In this document: positions 37,131 to 49,223 of the stretch, in pieces | How positions within the stretch are numbered: the first letter of the stretch is position 1 | Layout of the letters: the number at the start of each line of letters is the position of its first letter | From: Triplophysa rosa | Taxonomy: Eukaryota; Chordata; Actinopteri; Cypriniformes; Nemacheilidae | Length of the DNA: 64,000 nt | NCBI RefSeq assembly: GCF_024868665.1 | Contig: NC_079899.1 | Coordinates: forward strand, 24,890,072-24,954,071 | Direction: 5' to 3' | The notes under the pieces: model-generated | What the model was told of the DNA's origin: nothing | The model's database searches: none | The model's input: only the letters and a program-made list of their open reading frames with translations | Position numbers and translations under genes: made by a program

Positions 37131-40100
37131 TCATTTCGAGATATGAAGATGTGGAGGAGAGTCACACTACAGAACCGAACTATTAAACATGTTAAACAAC
37201 AATATTTACAACTTTATAAACTGTAACTTTTAAAGTAATAAGCATTAAACAAATTGAAAATATCTTTCAAATAAGAAAAATGTCTCTCCCTGACAGAAAT
37301 TTAAAACCCATTAACCATACATTAACACATTAAAGTATTCATATAACAAGAGCTGATACATACACACATGACTGTAATCTGTTTTATAGTGGTTTTAGTC
37401 TTTAGCATAAAGGCGTACAAAGTTATTTATTGTATGAATAAAGGCAGATCTGACAGAATTGAATCCGTAAATGTCTTCCTTGTGCGGATAAAACATATTA
37501 TTCGCATTTTCATTACCTTAAAAATCTGTGCAATCATTTCTTCTTTATCACTGATGTCACTTTGGTCGAGTGGTCACTTTTTGAATGCACTGATGGCTAA
37601 AGCAATGAGAACATTTGCTTGTATTATTATATGTATTTGTGTCAAAAATACACTTTGCTATAATAAAAATGAATAAATGTGTAAAATTAGCCTTTGCACA
37701 TACTAACCTTGCCTCTGAAACGCTTTGAAAGTGCTTCTCGAACCTTTGGAAAGCAAATTTGCACGTTAGACAATTCAAAAAAATTCAGTGTTTAATAAAA
37801 CTCCAGTAGACAAACTAATGCAAACCAAATAAGTTACATTATAATATTTGAAGCCTATATTATGCAAAGAAAGGACAGGCTTACCCTTTTCTCTCCAAAG
37901 CAGTTTGTGAGCAATATGAAAAAGCCCTGCGTTATAACAGAATGAGATATTTGTGTTGTGAATGTTTCCAATGTGCATACAGGAGTGTGTTGAATGTCAA
38001 GAAGTAAATCTTTGATATTATACTCTCACCTGTAGTGAATTCAGTATTGTAAATGCATAATTCACAATCTGGGCATATGGCGTCTGTGTAAGATCCAGCC
38101 AGAACACAAGAAATCCTAAGATCCATGTTATTCCAAGGATAGGGCTCAGGAAAACTATGGTCTTAATGATGCCCTTTACAACAGCCTTCTCGTCTCGAGC
38201 TTTGGCCTCAGACACAGCAGGCGTTACGATTTTCATGATGACCACAAACAGCGTGAACATATTTATAATCACAATAGTACCAGCCGGAAAAATGAATGCA
38301 AAGATGGACCCGTTTAACCCAGATTCATACGTTAGCCAGCAAGTCTCATTCGAATAGTATTTACCAACCCCACCGTTGTCGAAATGAACGAAGGTCACTG
38401 CCACGCACACTAATGGACACACGTAACCAAGAGTGATCGAAAATGCCAAATAAACCTTCTTCCGTAGCTGTTCAAAAATAAATATTAGCTGGTGAAGAAG
38501 AAGAAAACTCAAGCACAACGTCCAGAAGAAGACGGCCAGGAAACAATAATGTTTCACCACGGTCAGTATCAAGCACCAGTTTGAGGAGGTTTTCTCTGGT
38601 TCTGCCGTTCCTAAAAACGCACCATACGCAAAAAGCAACCAAGCGGAGATGTTCAATAAGGCTATGTGACGAAAATTGCCGATGTTTGATTTCACAACTG
38701 TGTCCCACACCAAAAGCTCAATCAGTATGCACAGCACAAGAGAAACGATTGAAACTCCTAAACAAGCGTAAGTCAGTTCCTGCATATACAGGAGCGTTAC
38801 CGGATGTTTGGACATCAAGATAGTGAAGGCAGAGTTGTGTGTACAGTTACAGAACGTGGAATTAGAAGCGCCACCCCACGTACAACCCTCACTGGACCAC
38901 TCTTTTTCATTCCAGTAAACACAATACATTTCATGGTGGCGACGCCTTTGTATGCCACCAAAGTTCATCTCCAGAGCGTCACTGGTGCCGTTTACTGCGG
39001 TCACTGATAAGATGGTGGTTTCTGAATCAACAGTCTCATTCTTCAGGGTTTTTGGTAAAATATCAGCAAGATTCTTAAACGCAACGACTACAACGTTCTG
39101 CTTTGTCTTGACGCTGGCACCGAAGGTCTTACAGTCGCTGGAGTTACAGGTCATGAGCTGGACGTTCACACTTGTGTGATTCGCAGAGGACAGGTTTGAG
39201 TTCTTTATCATGTTCTCAACAGTCTGTAGATAATCTACAGATAAACTGGTGGCGTTTTGGGTTTGATTCCAGGCTCGTGTGTCATTCAAAACGTTACTTA
39301 TAGTTGATACAAAGTTCTGAAATAAAAAGGAAAAATGAATAGATTCGTTGAAAATGATGAACATATGAAGGAGTGTGCCTTACACAATAGATTCAAAAAA
39401 TAGAGGTTCTGTAGTTCCATAAAATATCGTTAACACCCACAACAGATGAAACATACTCACAGGCATGATGGTGTCGTTCCAGTGATGCGACTGATTTAAA
39501 GACACTTCATTCATTTGTTTCAGAATATCTACAGACATGTTTATATTTGCATAGGAGTTAATAGTCATATCGGTTGTTGTGATAGTTTTTAACGAAGAGA
39601 TGAGACGCTCTGCGTTTTCACGAATATAACCCAATCCTTTACCAATTTCCTTTATGAAAGACAGAGATTGAGAATGTATGACTAACCTCATTCGATCAGG
39701 AGTGAAGAATGAGAAAATGATTGCAAATAAACAATACCTGAACATCTTTGTGAACATCGTACAGGCCCAGATTCACACAATAAGAGATTGCGTTTTTCCA
39801 CTGACCGTCAGTGCAGCTTCTCCTGTTCTCACCAACAGCAGAGGAGTCACAAACCAGAACAGCCGTGTAAGGACTTTTAGTTTTAGGCCAGGGACCTTCT
39901 GCGGAACAGACTGTTGAGTCACCTGTGTGGAAAAATGGAAAAGTACAGAGTCATGCATAGCTTATTCATCCATATCAAATATACGTATCCTTATTTAAAG
40001 GGATAAGACTTTAATTTGTAAACCCATATGTTCCTCCAGACTTGGCAGACCACTCAAACAACGTTTTTTAGCTTCGACTTTATCGAATTGCGAATTGATT

Positions 40101-43100
40101 GGATGTGTAAAACAGCTTTTGCATTGATTTTGAAATTAAACTGGCAGCAGACTGACAGTTGAAGGGGAGGAGATAACGGATGCTCCGACCTAGAGCCATT
40201 GAGAAAGAGAGTCGCGTCAACTCCGTAGACTACAATAGAACAGTTTTTTTCACAGCAATGAAGGCTCTCAATAGTTCCCGGAAGTTACTAGTAACGCATG
40301 GAGCTGCGACTAAACAGACCAACTGAGGTAAACGTCTAAGCCATTTAAAGACGAAAACCATTTAATGAATAAAAAATGAAAGAAATAAAGCATTTAAAGA
40401 GAAAACATAACTTCCTGGAACTATCTGAAGGCTCCATGAATCACGTGACGCGCCAGCGTTTTGGACTTCCGTTGGCACAACGCTCTTTCTCAATAGGCTT
40501 GTTCGACTTGATGCGGCGCCGCAAGATCCGACAGGCGGGTGACATCAAAGTACCGCGAGAGCGAAACATTTTATGGTTTGTCGAATCGCTCTCGCGGTAC
40601 TTTGATGTCACCCGCCTGTCTGATCTTGCGGCGCCGCATCAAGTCGAACAAGCCTAATGGCTCTGCTCCGGCCAAGCCGTCTAGTATACGTCATTTGAGA
40701 TGGATGGTCATTTCAGGGCGGAAGTGCATTTCAGATTTTAACTGAAGATTATGAGGGTACATGAATTTTAAAAAGAAAATGACCCACATTGATAAGCTTT
40801 TTACAATAAACACTGCAATATTTCATGAAAAAATAAGAATTGTCATTTTAAATTTCACTGGGACTTTAAATGTGAAAAAATAAGCAGTGGAGTCAATAAC
40901 ATGAATTCTGAATAACTGTGTTTATGAATGTGAATTACTGTGAATGATGGGGATCTCCAAAGCCACTTCCTTCTTATTCATTCTCCCGCTTACTTTGGCT
41001 CTATTGTTCGTGAACGCGCATATGACATTCGCCCGTTGAATAGTCAACATGTCTGGGCAGTTAACCGTTGCTTCTGCTCTGTAATGGATGGAGTCCCCTT
41101 TGGTCACTTGAGAACGCAATAATATAAAAAGTTGATGAAAAGTGTATCAGCTACAGAGATCATTTTGGCTTTTCCTTGTATTTACACTGAAGTGTGAGAG
41201 CAAAAACAATTCTTACCTGATGATGTACTTCTGAGATCCTTGAAGTCAGAGCTGTTCCAGCTAACGGTGTAATTTTCTGTGCTTACTTGAATGGTACATT
41301 GAAATGTAAGCGGTATCCGAACAGTTGGATCCGAACAGTCGGGAAATTGGGGGTGGCTTCTGGCACGTATGTCTGGCAAAACTGCAACGTCCAGCATTTC
41401 ACTTGCAATGTGCGTTATGGGCTCTTTGGTATACTCGCATGTAAACAGTCCTTCAGTCAGCCGATGGACGGATGGAGAAAAAGAGAGAGAGAGATCAGTA
41501 AATCTTTTCAAGGCTAAAATCACGTGTTTCACACATTAAAAATGTCACTGTGAATGTCTTCATTATGTTTGCAGAAGCGCACGTTACCTTTCCAACTTCC
41601 TGAAATGCTTTCCAGCTGAACAGTGTCTGTGAATTTGTGACTGCTCAAGCTAGCTTCTGCTCCATTGGTGATTGCTGTCTTTTTATTCTGCGTGTCCGTC
41701 AAGACCCACTTCACACTTCCCAGGTCCTCTTGTCTCGTACAGGTAACCGTTGGACTTGAACCAACAGCAACAGGTTGTTCTTTAGGTACACTAATAGTCA
41801 CGAGTCCTTTGGAGAAAAGAAGAAAAGATCGTCCTATCTATTACTACTACTATATATATCTATTTCTCAAACTGTCCTCGAACCCATGACATGTTCTGCT
41901 ATCAAATAAAAGGAGTAAACAGACTTTTAATGTCTGGGCGAATTAATGATTTAAAAATGAAATGAAAAGTCGGCTACCTTTTGTTACTAGAATAGTTCGT
42001 TTGAGTGCGATGGATATCATTTCAAGTTGAGTGATGTTAATGGGACCGAGCACCTGCACCGTATAGTCCACGATCACACTGCCTGGACTTTAAGACACAA
42101 CACACGTCTACAGTCATATATCAAGTGTTTCACTGTCTGTTTGTCAAAAGAACACACATTATTTTTACATTTAGAAACGTTTTTCTTGCGGCCATCAGTA
42201 CCTGAAAGCTGTGATAACCAAAGAATCAAACCACGGCAGTGCGCTGAAATTTCCTTTGAGCTAAAATAGACATGTACATGGTTTTTCTGTTAACTATAAA
42301 ACTGTGTTACAGTGTTTGTGTGTTATCCGTAAGACATACCCATTCGGCTATATCAGCAGTTATTTTGTCATACTTTTCCGTTTTTTGGTTGTCTGAATTA
42401 AATAAGTCATTGTAGTTCAAATCCATGGTAGTCGATCCGTTGATGCTCACTATAGAAGAAACAGGCGGGATTGTTTGGTTAGTGACCGCAGAATGTTTAT
42501 TGTATCAACGCATGCATATACCGAATAATACTTTACCTGATTTATCAGACAGACACATGACAGCTTCTGTATCTCTGAGTGTGCAGTTTTCAGTTTTGCA
42601 GCACTTATAATTAGTGCACGCGTCTGAACTCCATGTGTACCCATCTATACACGAACAGTGTTTTGTGTTTCCAGTCCCATTCCACGTACACTCTACAAAC
42701 AAAATAAGTTTTTATTTATCCTTGTTAAACCTATAATAGATATTTTTGTGTCGTTTTTACAATGCAAAACATTTTAATAGGCAATATAATGCATAATATT
42801 GCCGCTGTTCTTCTGAAACCTTGGATGTCCAAAAGGTTTTCAGGAGACAAAAAACCAACACTGAACAACACTGTTTTAAAATGGTTAAATACTGTCTTCT
42901 CAATGCCGACAAGCCCTTTTTAAGACTGGTCAGCAATTTGCAAAACTCAGTGACAAACAAAGAGTGACTAATAATATCGATTTAATATTAAAAATGATTG
43001 AAATATTAAGATACAAGGTTTCAGAAGGACAGCAGAGATAATAAACTAAAAAGTTTCCTTTATTAACACAATATCACGATACAATAACATATGGCAGAGT

Positions 43101-44021
43101 TGAAATAGACTTCTCAGATGTGCTAATGCTTTATCACTTCTAATATGAAAAAACTAATCAGTTTGTCAGAAAATATTCCATTTATTTTCTTTTTCTGTTT
43201 TCAACAAAACCATTTTTTAGGAATTTGTTTTTAATTGTTAATGTGTGACATTTTGCTGCAATATCCCTTTCCATTCTGTTAGTGTTGAGTAATATTATTT
43301 TAATCTTGCAAAATAAATGTCATTGGTCTCGTGTAAGCTAACTGTGAGTCCCTCCAAGCATTGGCTAACTTTACCTCTTTATCTCATTTTATTTCCTTAT
43401 GCTAATCTTCTTGCCATTGAGTAAATAACCCAGTTAATCCAATAAGAAAAGTGTCATTATAAAATGGAGATTATTTTTAATGTTAAATAGGTCCTGCATA
43501 TCAACAGCGGCACTTTAACACATTTAGAAATAAATATCTTTTTTTATTTTTATTTTTTTCTCTGACAGATTTCACTGGTGTTGTTCTGAGTACCTGTTGT
43601 GGCGTTGACGTTTGAAACAGTGACATCAGACACATCTACGGCTGACAGCTCTGAGAGAAGTTTCTTTACCGTTCCAACTATAGATGAATCTATTTCGAGC
43701 TCAAAAAAGTAAACCTGGGTTGAGTTTTCTGGAAAATAAATAGCACAGTGAGATTAAGACCAATCTGAAAACAATTATAAAGGCGAAAAATTTTTCATAG
43801 ATATTGCACAACAACAATAACAAAAAATAAGATGTAGGCCTACTACCTGCCCCGGAAACCTATTAAAGAAAAGCACACAATTTTTTTTAATATGAACCGT
43901 TTACTCTTGTCAGTATACTGTTATGTGTAAAAAATGTTTAAGTAACTGGAGTAAGGAAACATCAACAAACCTTACAAAACAACCCCAGAAAAAGAAGCAC
44001 GATGACTTTGCACGGTGTCAT
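37131..44021 (-). CDS. Adhesion G protein-coupled receptor, subfamily F (ADGRF5-like)
   Basis: Cell-surface adhesion GPCR. Coding exons: 43971-44021, 43847-43859 (13 nt), 43594-43728, 42537-42692, 42340-42449, 42202-42260, 41978-42087, 41588-41806, 41217-41450, 39738-39922, 39461-39649, 38030-39316, 37885-37926, 37708-37743, and a doubtful last exon 37131-37166. Phases agree through 37708 (942 codons). Order: signal peptide (CKVIVLLFLGLFC); Cys-rich segment (ECTWNGTGNTKHCSC); SEA-like segment (FSPGSVIVDYTVQVLG); Ig-like domain (PTVTCTRQ) running into a second Cys-containing segment (GLFTCEY); hormone-receptor-like region (CTDGQWKNAISYC); GAIN/GPS (CNCTHNSAFTILM); seven TM helices in the 1,287-nt exon; short tail GFFILLTNCFGEKR. 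The GPS has HNS where HLT/HLS is usual. SEA, Ig-like and GAIN domains together with the ankrd66/tdrd6 neighbourhood indicate ADGRF. Fish have several paralogues, so no symbol is given. Confidence 0.88.
40190..40664. mobile_element. Second copy of the hAT-like MITE, itself interrupted
   Basis: Inverted-orientation relative of the element at 34474-34785, with ends agagccattgag and caatggctct. Near-identical 8-bp flanks gctccgac (40182-40189) and gctccggc (40665-40672). The unoccupied sequence gctccgaccaagccg occurs at 31692, which shows the pre-insertion state. The copy is interrupted near its right end by the palindrome at 40495-40655. Confidence 0.8.
40495..40655. mobile_element. 161-bp near-perfect palindromic element
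   Basis: Two 69-bp arms (40495-40563 and 40587-40655) are reverse complements with one mismatch, around a 23-bp loop. The arms start aggcttgttcgacttgatgc and include gcggcgccgcaagatc and gtaccgcgagagcg. It is flanked by aat on each side (40492-40494, 40656-40658); removing the element and one aat restores the tctcaatggctct end of the host MITE. Diverged relatives of the arms lie at 23827-23880 and 45811-45921. A 3-bp duplication would fit a PIF/Harbinger-type element, but this is inferred. Confidence 0.85.
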
Positions 44022-44404
44022 TTTGTCTTATTAATATCTGCCACATAAAGAGATAACAGTCATTCATGTGAGTGACAGGAGTCAGTCAATATCTGACCAC
44101 AACAAAATGCACTTACTGTATAAACTATAAACGGACATTGCATGAAGGTGAAAAACTTACCTCTAAGCCTCACAACTCCTCATAACATGACTGACCTGCG
44201 TATTCAGAACGTTTTCAACTGAGATGCCGAACTTCTGAATATGGAAATATTCAGAATATTCAATATATGGACTTCTGACATAACCTTCCTGATTTGCATA
44301 ATACAGGTCACATGATAGGCAAATCAAAACAGTCAATACTGTCTTCATTTAAATTACAAACAAGAAAAAGTGAACATAGGGGAACTATATATACATATAC
44401 GAAG

Positions 44405-44838
44405 AGTTTGCACTGTAAAAAAAAATCCCGTGAAAAAACAGATAAAGTACTGGCAGAAAATTACCAGTACATTTTCCTTTATTTTACGGACATTTCCATT
44501 AATGCTAAAATGCAAATGAATGCAGTGCAAAATGTAAAATACAGGTAAAACAACTGTAAAAATGAACACGGAAAATTCCTTCATATTAATAGGGTATATT
44601 GTGCCCTATTTTTACGGCTTTTTTTAGAGTGTGGTTCCAAAATGAGTAAACTCCGTTTTTAAAAAAAACATTATCATGTTTTTATTGTGTTTTATTGTGT
44701 TAGTTAGCTGTATTTTTTGAGTTATTATGGCTTAAATCAAAACAAACCAACTGCAGTTTGATTGATATTATTGGAATGCACAATAACAAACGTGATTTTT
44801 GATTTTTTTTTAAAACGGAGTTATCTCATTTTGGAACC
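44405..44838. repeat. Two adjacent inverted-repeat elements upstream of the adhesion GPCR
   Basis: 44633-44838 has clear inverted ends, ggttccaaaatgagtaaact and its reverse complement around 44812-44838 (aaaacggagttatctcattt then tggaacc). The preceding 44405-44630 begins actgtaaaaaaaaat and ends ttttttagagtgt, a degenerate relative of elements with actgtaaaaaa ends such as the one at 62749. Neither has coding capacity. Confidence 0.6.
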
Positions 44839-44882
44839 AAACTCTTCATATACATATATATATTTCATATATATATATATAA

Positions 44883-45345
44883 AGTGCTGCTCAAAAGTTT
44901 ACACACCCTTGCAGTATCTGTGAAAATAAGTTATTTCACGAAAGAAATGTTTGACAAACAAGTTGACACCAAAGAATAAGAAGATTCTTAACACTGTATT
45001 GTGTTACCTGAACAATCAATGACAGTTTTATGTTTAGTCATAGTTGTTTAAGGGTTTCTTGTTTGTCCTTAGTCATTAGACTGTCCACTGATCTTCTGAA
45101 AAATCATCCAGGTCCTCCAGAATCTTTGCTTTTTTAGCATTTCTGTATGACTCATGTCCAGCAGTAACTGTATGATGTTGAGATTCATCTTTTTACATTG
45201 AGGACAATCAAGAGACTCATACACAACTATTACAATAGAAACATTCAGTGATGCTCATGAAGTCAACAGCCTTTCATTAATAGTCAGGTGGGTGTAAACC
45301 TCTGAAAATGGTTTTGGTGTACATTTTTTGTATTTGATTTCCTGA
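44883..45345. repeat. Dispersed repeat with tgctcaaaagtttacacacc end
   Basis: The left end tgctgctcaaaagtttacac and right side ggtgggtgtaaacctctga are inverted, and the interior shows further partial inversion. I recall similar sequences as common interspersed repeats in cyprinid DNA. No open frame. A TA/TATA-rich tract precedes it at 44848-44882. Confidence 0.5.
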
Positions 45346-45427
45346 GAAACATGTATGTATGTATTTTATTATCTTCTGAAGGACATTACTAAATGAAAAA
45401 ATAAGATGTAGCCTATAATCAATCCAT

Positions 45428-46020
45428 CTATTGTAATAGTTGTGTATGAGTCCCCAGAGAATCGTCAGTCAATACTGATTGACTATTGGCTCGCATCACT
45501 GGAGGGCGGAGTTCCTTCGCTAGAGCGGCCATATTGACCGTTGCATTCCTCCCCATTAATTGTAATGGCAGTGGTGCATTAATATTAATATATTTGCCGC
45601 GACCCACCTGCAATTAATCAGAATGTTATTTTTTGTTACTTGAACCACCTGCCCGCGGATATAACTGCGATCCAGCATCACTAGACTACACAAGTCACTC
45701 TTTAGCTAGCAGATAAATTCTAGCTATTTGCGCTAATCTTTTGTCCTATGACTATCAGTGAATGATATCTGATAGTAGATTTTACAGTTTCTTTACTTTC
45801 TTAGCTTAAATCAAAGTACCGCGAGAGTGATTGGAAAAGGATGCTTTTGAAACACTCTCGCGACACGTTAATGTCATGCGCCGATCGGTGTGCGCGCGCA
45901 GCCTCGGAATAAGTCAAACGCACTTAATAACAGACAGGTCTGACTGATCAAAACTTCCAATTCAGCTAGTGGGTGTGTTACCCATCCAGATGCGCTATGA
46001 TCTTCCGTTCATTATTTCTA
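45428..46020. other. CpG-containing segment with degenerate palindrome copy
   Basis: 45428-45620 is less AT-rich than its surroundings, with a cggccatattg block resembling a YY1-type motif. It begins with ctattgtaatagttgtgtat, the inverse of 45222-45241. 45811-45921 is a diverged copy of the 161-bp palindrome family (tcaaagtaccgcgagag then cactctcgcg). It could be repeat-derived or an unrecognised promoter. No gene is supported. Confidence 0.4.
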
Positions 46021-46297
46021 ACATTTACAGGAACTGTTTTTAGAGTGTATAGCAAACTGCATAGTATGTTTTATAGACAAATGACAGGTGTACATCTACA
46101 TCTTCTCTGATTCAAAAGATGATTAAACTGATTTCCCTGGAAACAGTCAGGTATGCATGTAGAATCACTTTAAATCTAGCAATGGATGTCTATCTGTTTT
46201 TCTACAGCACATCAATAACTTCTACATTTTTAAAGGTATTAAAGGTATACTTAAATATGCCTCAAAATATTATCTTCTTAAATATTTTCAGCAATTT

Positions 46298-46488
46298 AAA
46301 GGGATACTTCACCCAATAATGAAAATTCTGTCATCATTTACTCAACCTCAGATTGATCCAAACCTGTATAAATTTCTAAAGATTTCTAAAGATATTTGGA
46401 AGAATGTCAGATCTCATTCCCCATTGACTTCCATAGTATTTATTTTCCCTGCTATATGGCAGTAAAGGGAGATGTGAAGTATCCTTTA
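46298..46488. repeat. Inverted-repeat element with gggatacttcaccc end
   Basis: Begins aaagggatacttcacccaat then aatgaaaattctgtcatcat, and ends gaagtatccttta, the inverse of the start. Relatives are at 48030-48265 and 52794-52980. This is a very common type of short interspersed DNA element in cyprinid sequence, recalled from general experience. Confidence 0.65.
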
Positions 46489-46499
46489 ATGGAATGAAA

Positions 46500-48029
46500 G
46501 ATCACCAAAGTCTAGAACAGGGTTCTTTACGTTTAATAAAATTAATTTTAATAATATTTTTTTATATTAGTGTTCTGCTTACATTTGCTCTGCCACAAGC
46601 TGTTTAGCTCAAATTATTATTGATAGCTCAAATTTTATTACATAATTCAGTATCAAAATTTGCCCCACCACTTTCGGAGCCTGGTGAAGTTATTGTAGGC
46701 AAGAATAAAATGACATATTTGAAAAAGTATTTAAGTATTTTAAAATACAAAATACAGTCTCTTACATTTGACTTTTTTTTGTTAAGGAAAATACAAATGA
46801 CAAAATACTCAAAAGTAATTAAATGAGTATTTCAAATACATGTAATTAAAATACTGCCCATCTCTGGGTGTGAGAAACACAACGTTACAAAACCACGGGG
46901 TTCCGCAAAGCTGTCAACGTTCCAGACTTACCTTCCACCAGACTTTACAGCAGTTTGCATATCAGTAAAATCCATATTTTTAGGAAACAACCATCAAGGA
47001 AACAAACTCTGTCAACAGCATTCATCCATCTCCCTAAACAAACAAGAGAACAACATACAATACACTGCTCAAAATGACACCGACTATGTGTGCATCACCT
47101 TTTGCACATCCTGAACATTTTTATATTTTTCTTATTCTACCTAAAACTTTTTAAGTTTAAGAATTTAATTGCATGATGGGTGATATAACTCACATCCCAT
47201 GTTTTAATAGTTTTACTGTCACGTTTTGGACCTCAAAGTCAATGCAGGTTCATTGTCACTTTTCTTATATGTGTGTAAAGTATTTATGTACTACAAATAA
47301 TGATATCAAATATTAAAAAATCTGCCACCGATACAAGTATGTCTGATTGCATTTGTTAGATTTCCAAACAACTGAATTCCAAACTTAACTATAAGGGCTA
47401 AAATACAGTATCGGCACTTTGCAACACAAAAACAAAGGATTGAAGGTAAAAGCATCCAAAAAACACGATCTGCAGCATCTACACCACCCTAGACACTCTT
47501 GTCTAAGCTATTAAATTATTGCTCCAAGATATTTCTGTAGGCTTCCATGCAAAACATACTGCTGTAAAACATCTATTTCCAATGCAAATCCACAGCGATG
47601 ATGATGACACAAATTTCAATAAAAGGTGGCAAATGAAAGGCTCTTTGTGTTGTATATGTTTATTCTTGTTTAGGCTGAAGGTGGTGGTTGAATTGCTTTC
47701 TGGGCGGTTAATGGATGGTATGCAAAAAATGTCATAAATATAGAAATCCTTGAGAAAGAATGTCACGATGAGCCCATTTTTGGCTCTTCCTGGTGTTTGC
47801 ATCATGGCTTGACCAGAAAGCGCTGTCGTACGCTATTGTGTAACATCACATGTGGGCTATCTAGTGAACCCTCGGACTGTTACCATCTGCTTTCTATATT
47901 TCTAAAGCAAAGAAATATCACACTGAATTTCAACAAGTCAATTTAAAAAGCAAGACACACAACAAACACATCTCTCAAATAACTCAGTGATCAAATTAAA
48001 TGCTGTAAATCAAAATGAACACATCTGGC
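46500..48029. other. Intergenic stretch between adhesion GPCR and slc5a6
   Basis: AT-rich sequence with short open frames that lack motifs (46620-46826, 47519-47737). No exon, RNA gene or complete transposon is recognised between the flanking repeats. Confidence 0.4.
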
Positions 48030-48265
48030 ATCATTTATAAGGGATGAGGATGAATGAGTCCTGCACTCAGATTGTTCCAAACCTGTGTAACTTTCTGTTT
48101 TGCTGAACACACAGGAAGAAATTTGGAAGAATGTCAGATCTCATCCACCATTTACTGCCATAGGTTAAATAAATACAGCAGAACAAAGAAATGTATACAG
48201 GTTTGGAACAATCTGAGGGTGACTAAGGGTGAGAATTTTCATTTTTGAGTGAAGTATCACTTTAA
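48030..48265. repeat. Palindromic member of the same interspersed family
   Basis: The two halves are inverted copies: agattgttccaaacctgtgt on the left and acaggtttggaacaatctga on the right. It ends tgagtgaagtatcactttaa, the inverse of the usual family start. No coding capacity. Confidence 0.7.
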
Positions 48266-49223
48266 CTTCTGGTCTGCATTTATTTATAATACTGTACATT
48301 TATATTATATTAAATATAATATATATAATTTTTTTATTTGGAGGTCTAGCGGATGTTACGTTTGGGCCACATAACGTTTATGTTGTTGCCGCTGAAACCG
48401 TCTATAGGGTCTTATAAACTGTAAACTAAGTTGAGAACTGTGAAAGTAATCATCAAGTAATAAAAAGTATATGCTAATCGGTAAGTAGGAAAAAATGAAA
48501 AAAGAATCTAGAATGTAAACAACCTGTTGGCCTCAGATATGCAAGTAATACATTTAAAGTAATACGTAATAATATAGTAATACAAGTAATACGTTTAATA
48601 CATTAAGTTGTCTTGTTTTTGATTTTCTTTTGACTGTATAATTGCAGGAAGAATAAGTCATTTGATTGAAATTGTCCTACCTGTTCAATTGAAGGCCTGA
48701 ATATTTGAAGACAACAACCCTGTTAAATTATACAACAAAATTCTGCTTTATTTGATTACATAAGGCATCAAATGAAATAATTTCACAATAACTAAGTCAA
48801 AACCACCCGTGAGTATCCCGAAATGACCATATTTGACCTCTTTTCTGTAAGATAAAGAGCACTGACAGAAGCCGTGAATGATGCACATACTGTATATGCC
48901 TTTATTGAAAAAGTGAAAAATCCTCATCATTCAGATTCATCCATTACAGGCATCTGGTGTATGTGATAAAAAATCATTTCTCTGGTTTTATATACAGTAC
49001 AGCAGCTAGAAATACAAAAGGATGCATCATGAAACGCACGTATAGCATAATATGAACAATTACATCAGACACATACGGTTTCCTATAAATTACCAAAATA
49101 ATTACAGATCGACTGAAAATGTACACATCCCTGTAATTTATTACATCATTAAAGTACAAAATATCTACAACATCTATAGTGTTAGTTTACAGAATAATGA
49201 ATACTGCTGTGACATGCATTGTA
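48266..49223. other. slc5a6: AT-rich sequence downstream of slc5a6
   Basis: The right part is presumably the slc5a6 3' UTR on the minus strand. No clear minus-strand poly(A) signal is assigned. Runs of taatac-like sequence occur at 48544-48604. No other gene is recognised. Confidence 0.35.

Larger units (their letters stand above)
40088..40870. repeat. Composite repeat copy carrying a nested MITE
   Basis: 40088-40189 matches 31597-31699 and 40673-40870 matches the family pieces around 32060-32190. The two halves are separated by the MITE at 40190-40664. This lies in the intron between adhesion GPCR exons 41217-41450 and 39738-39922. Confidence 0.65.
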
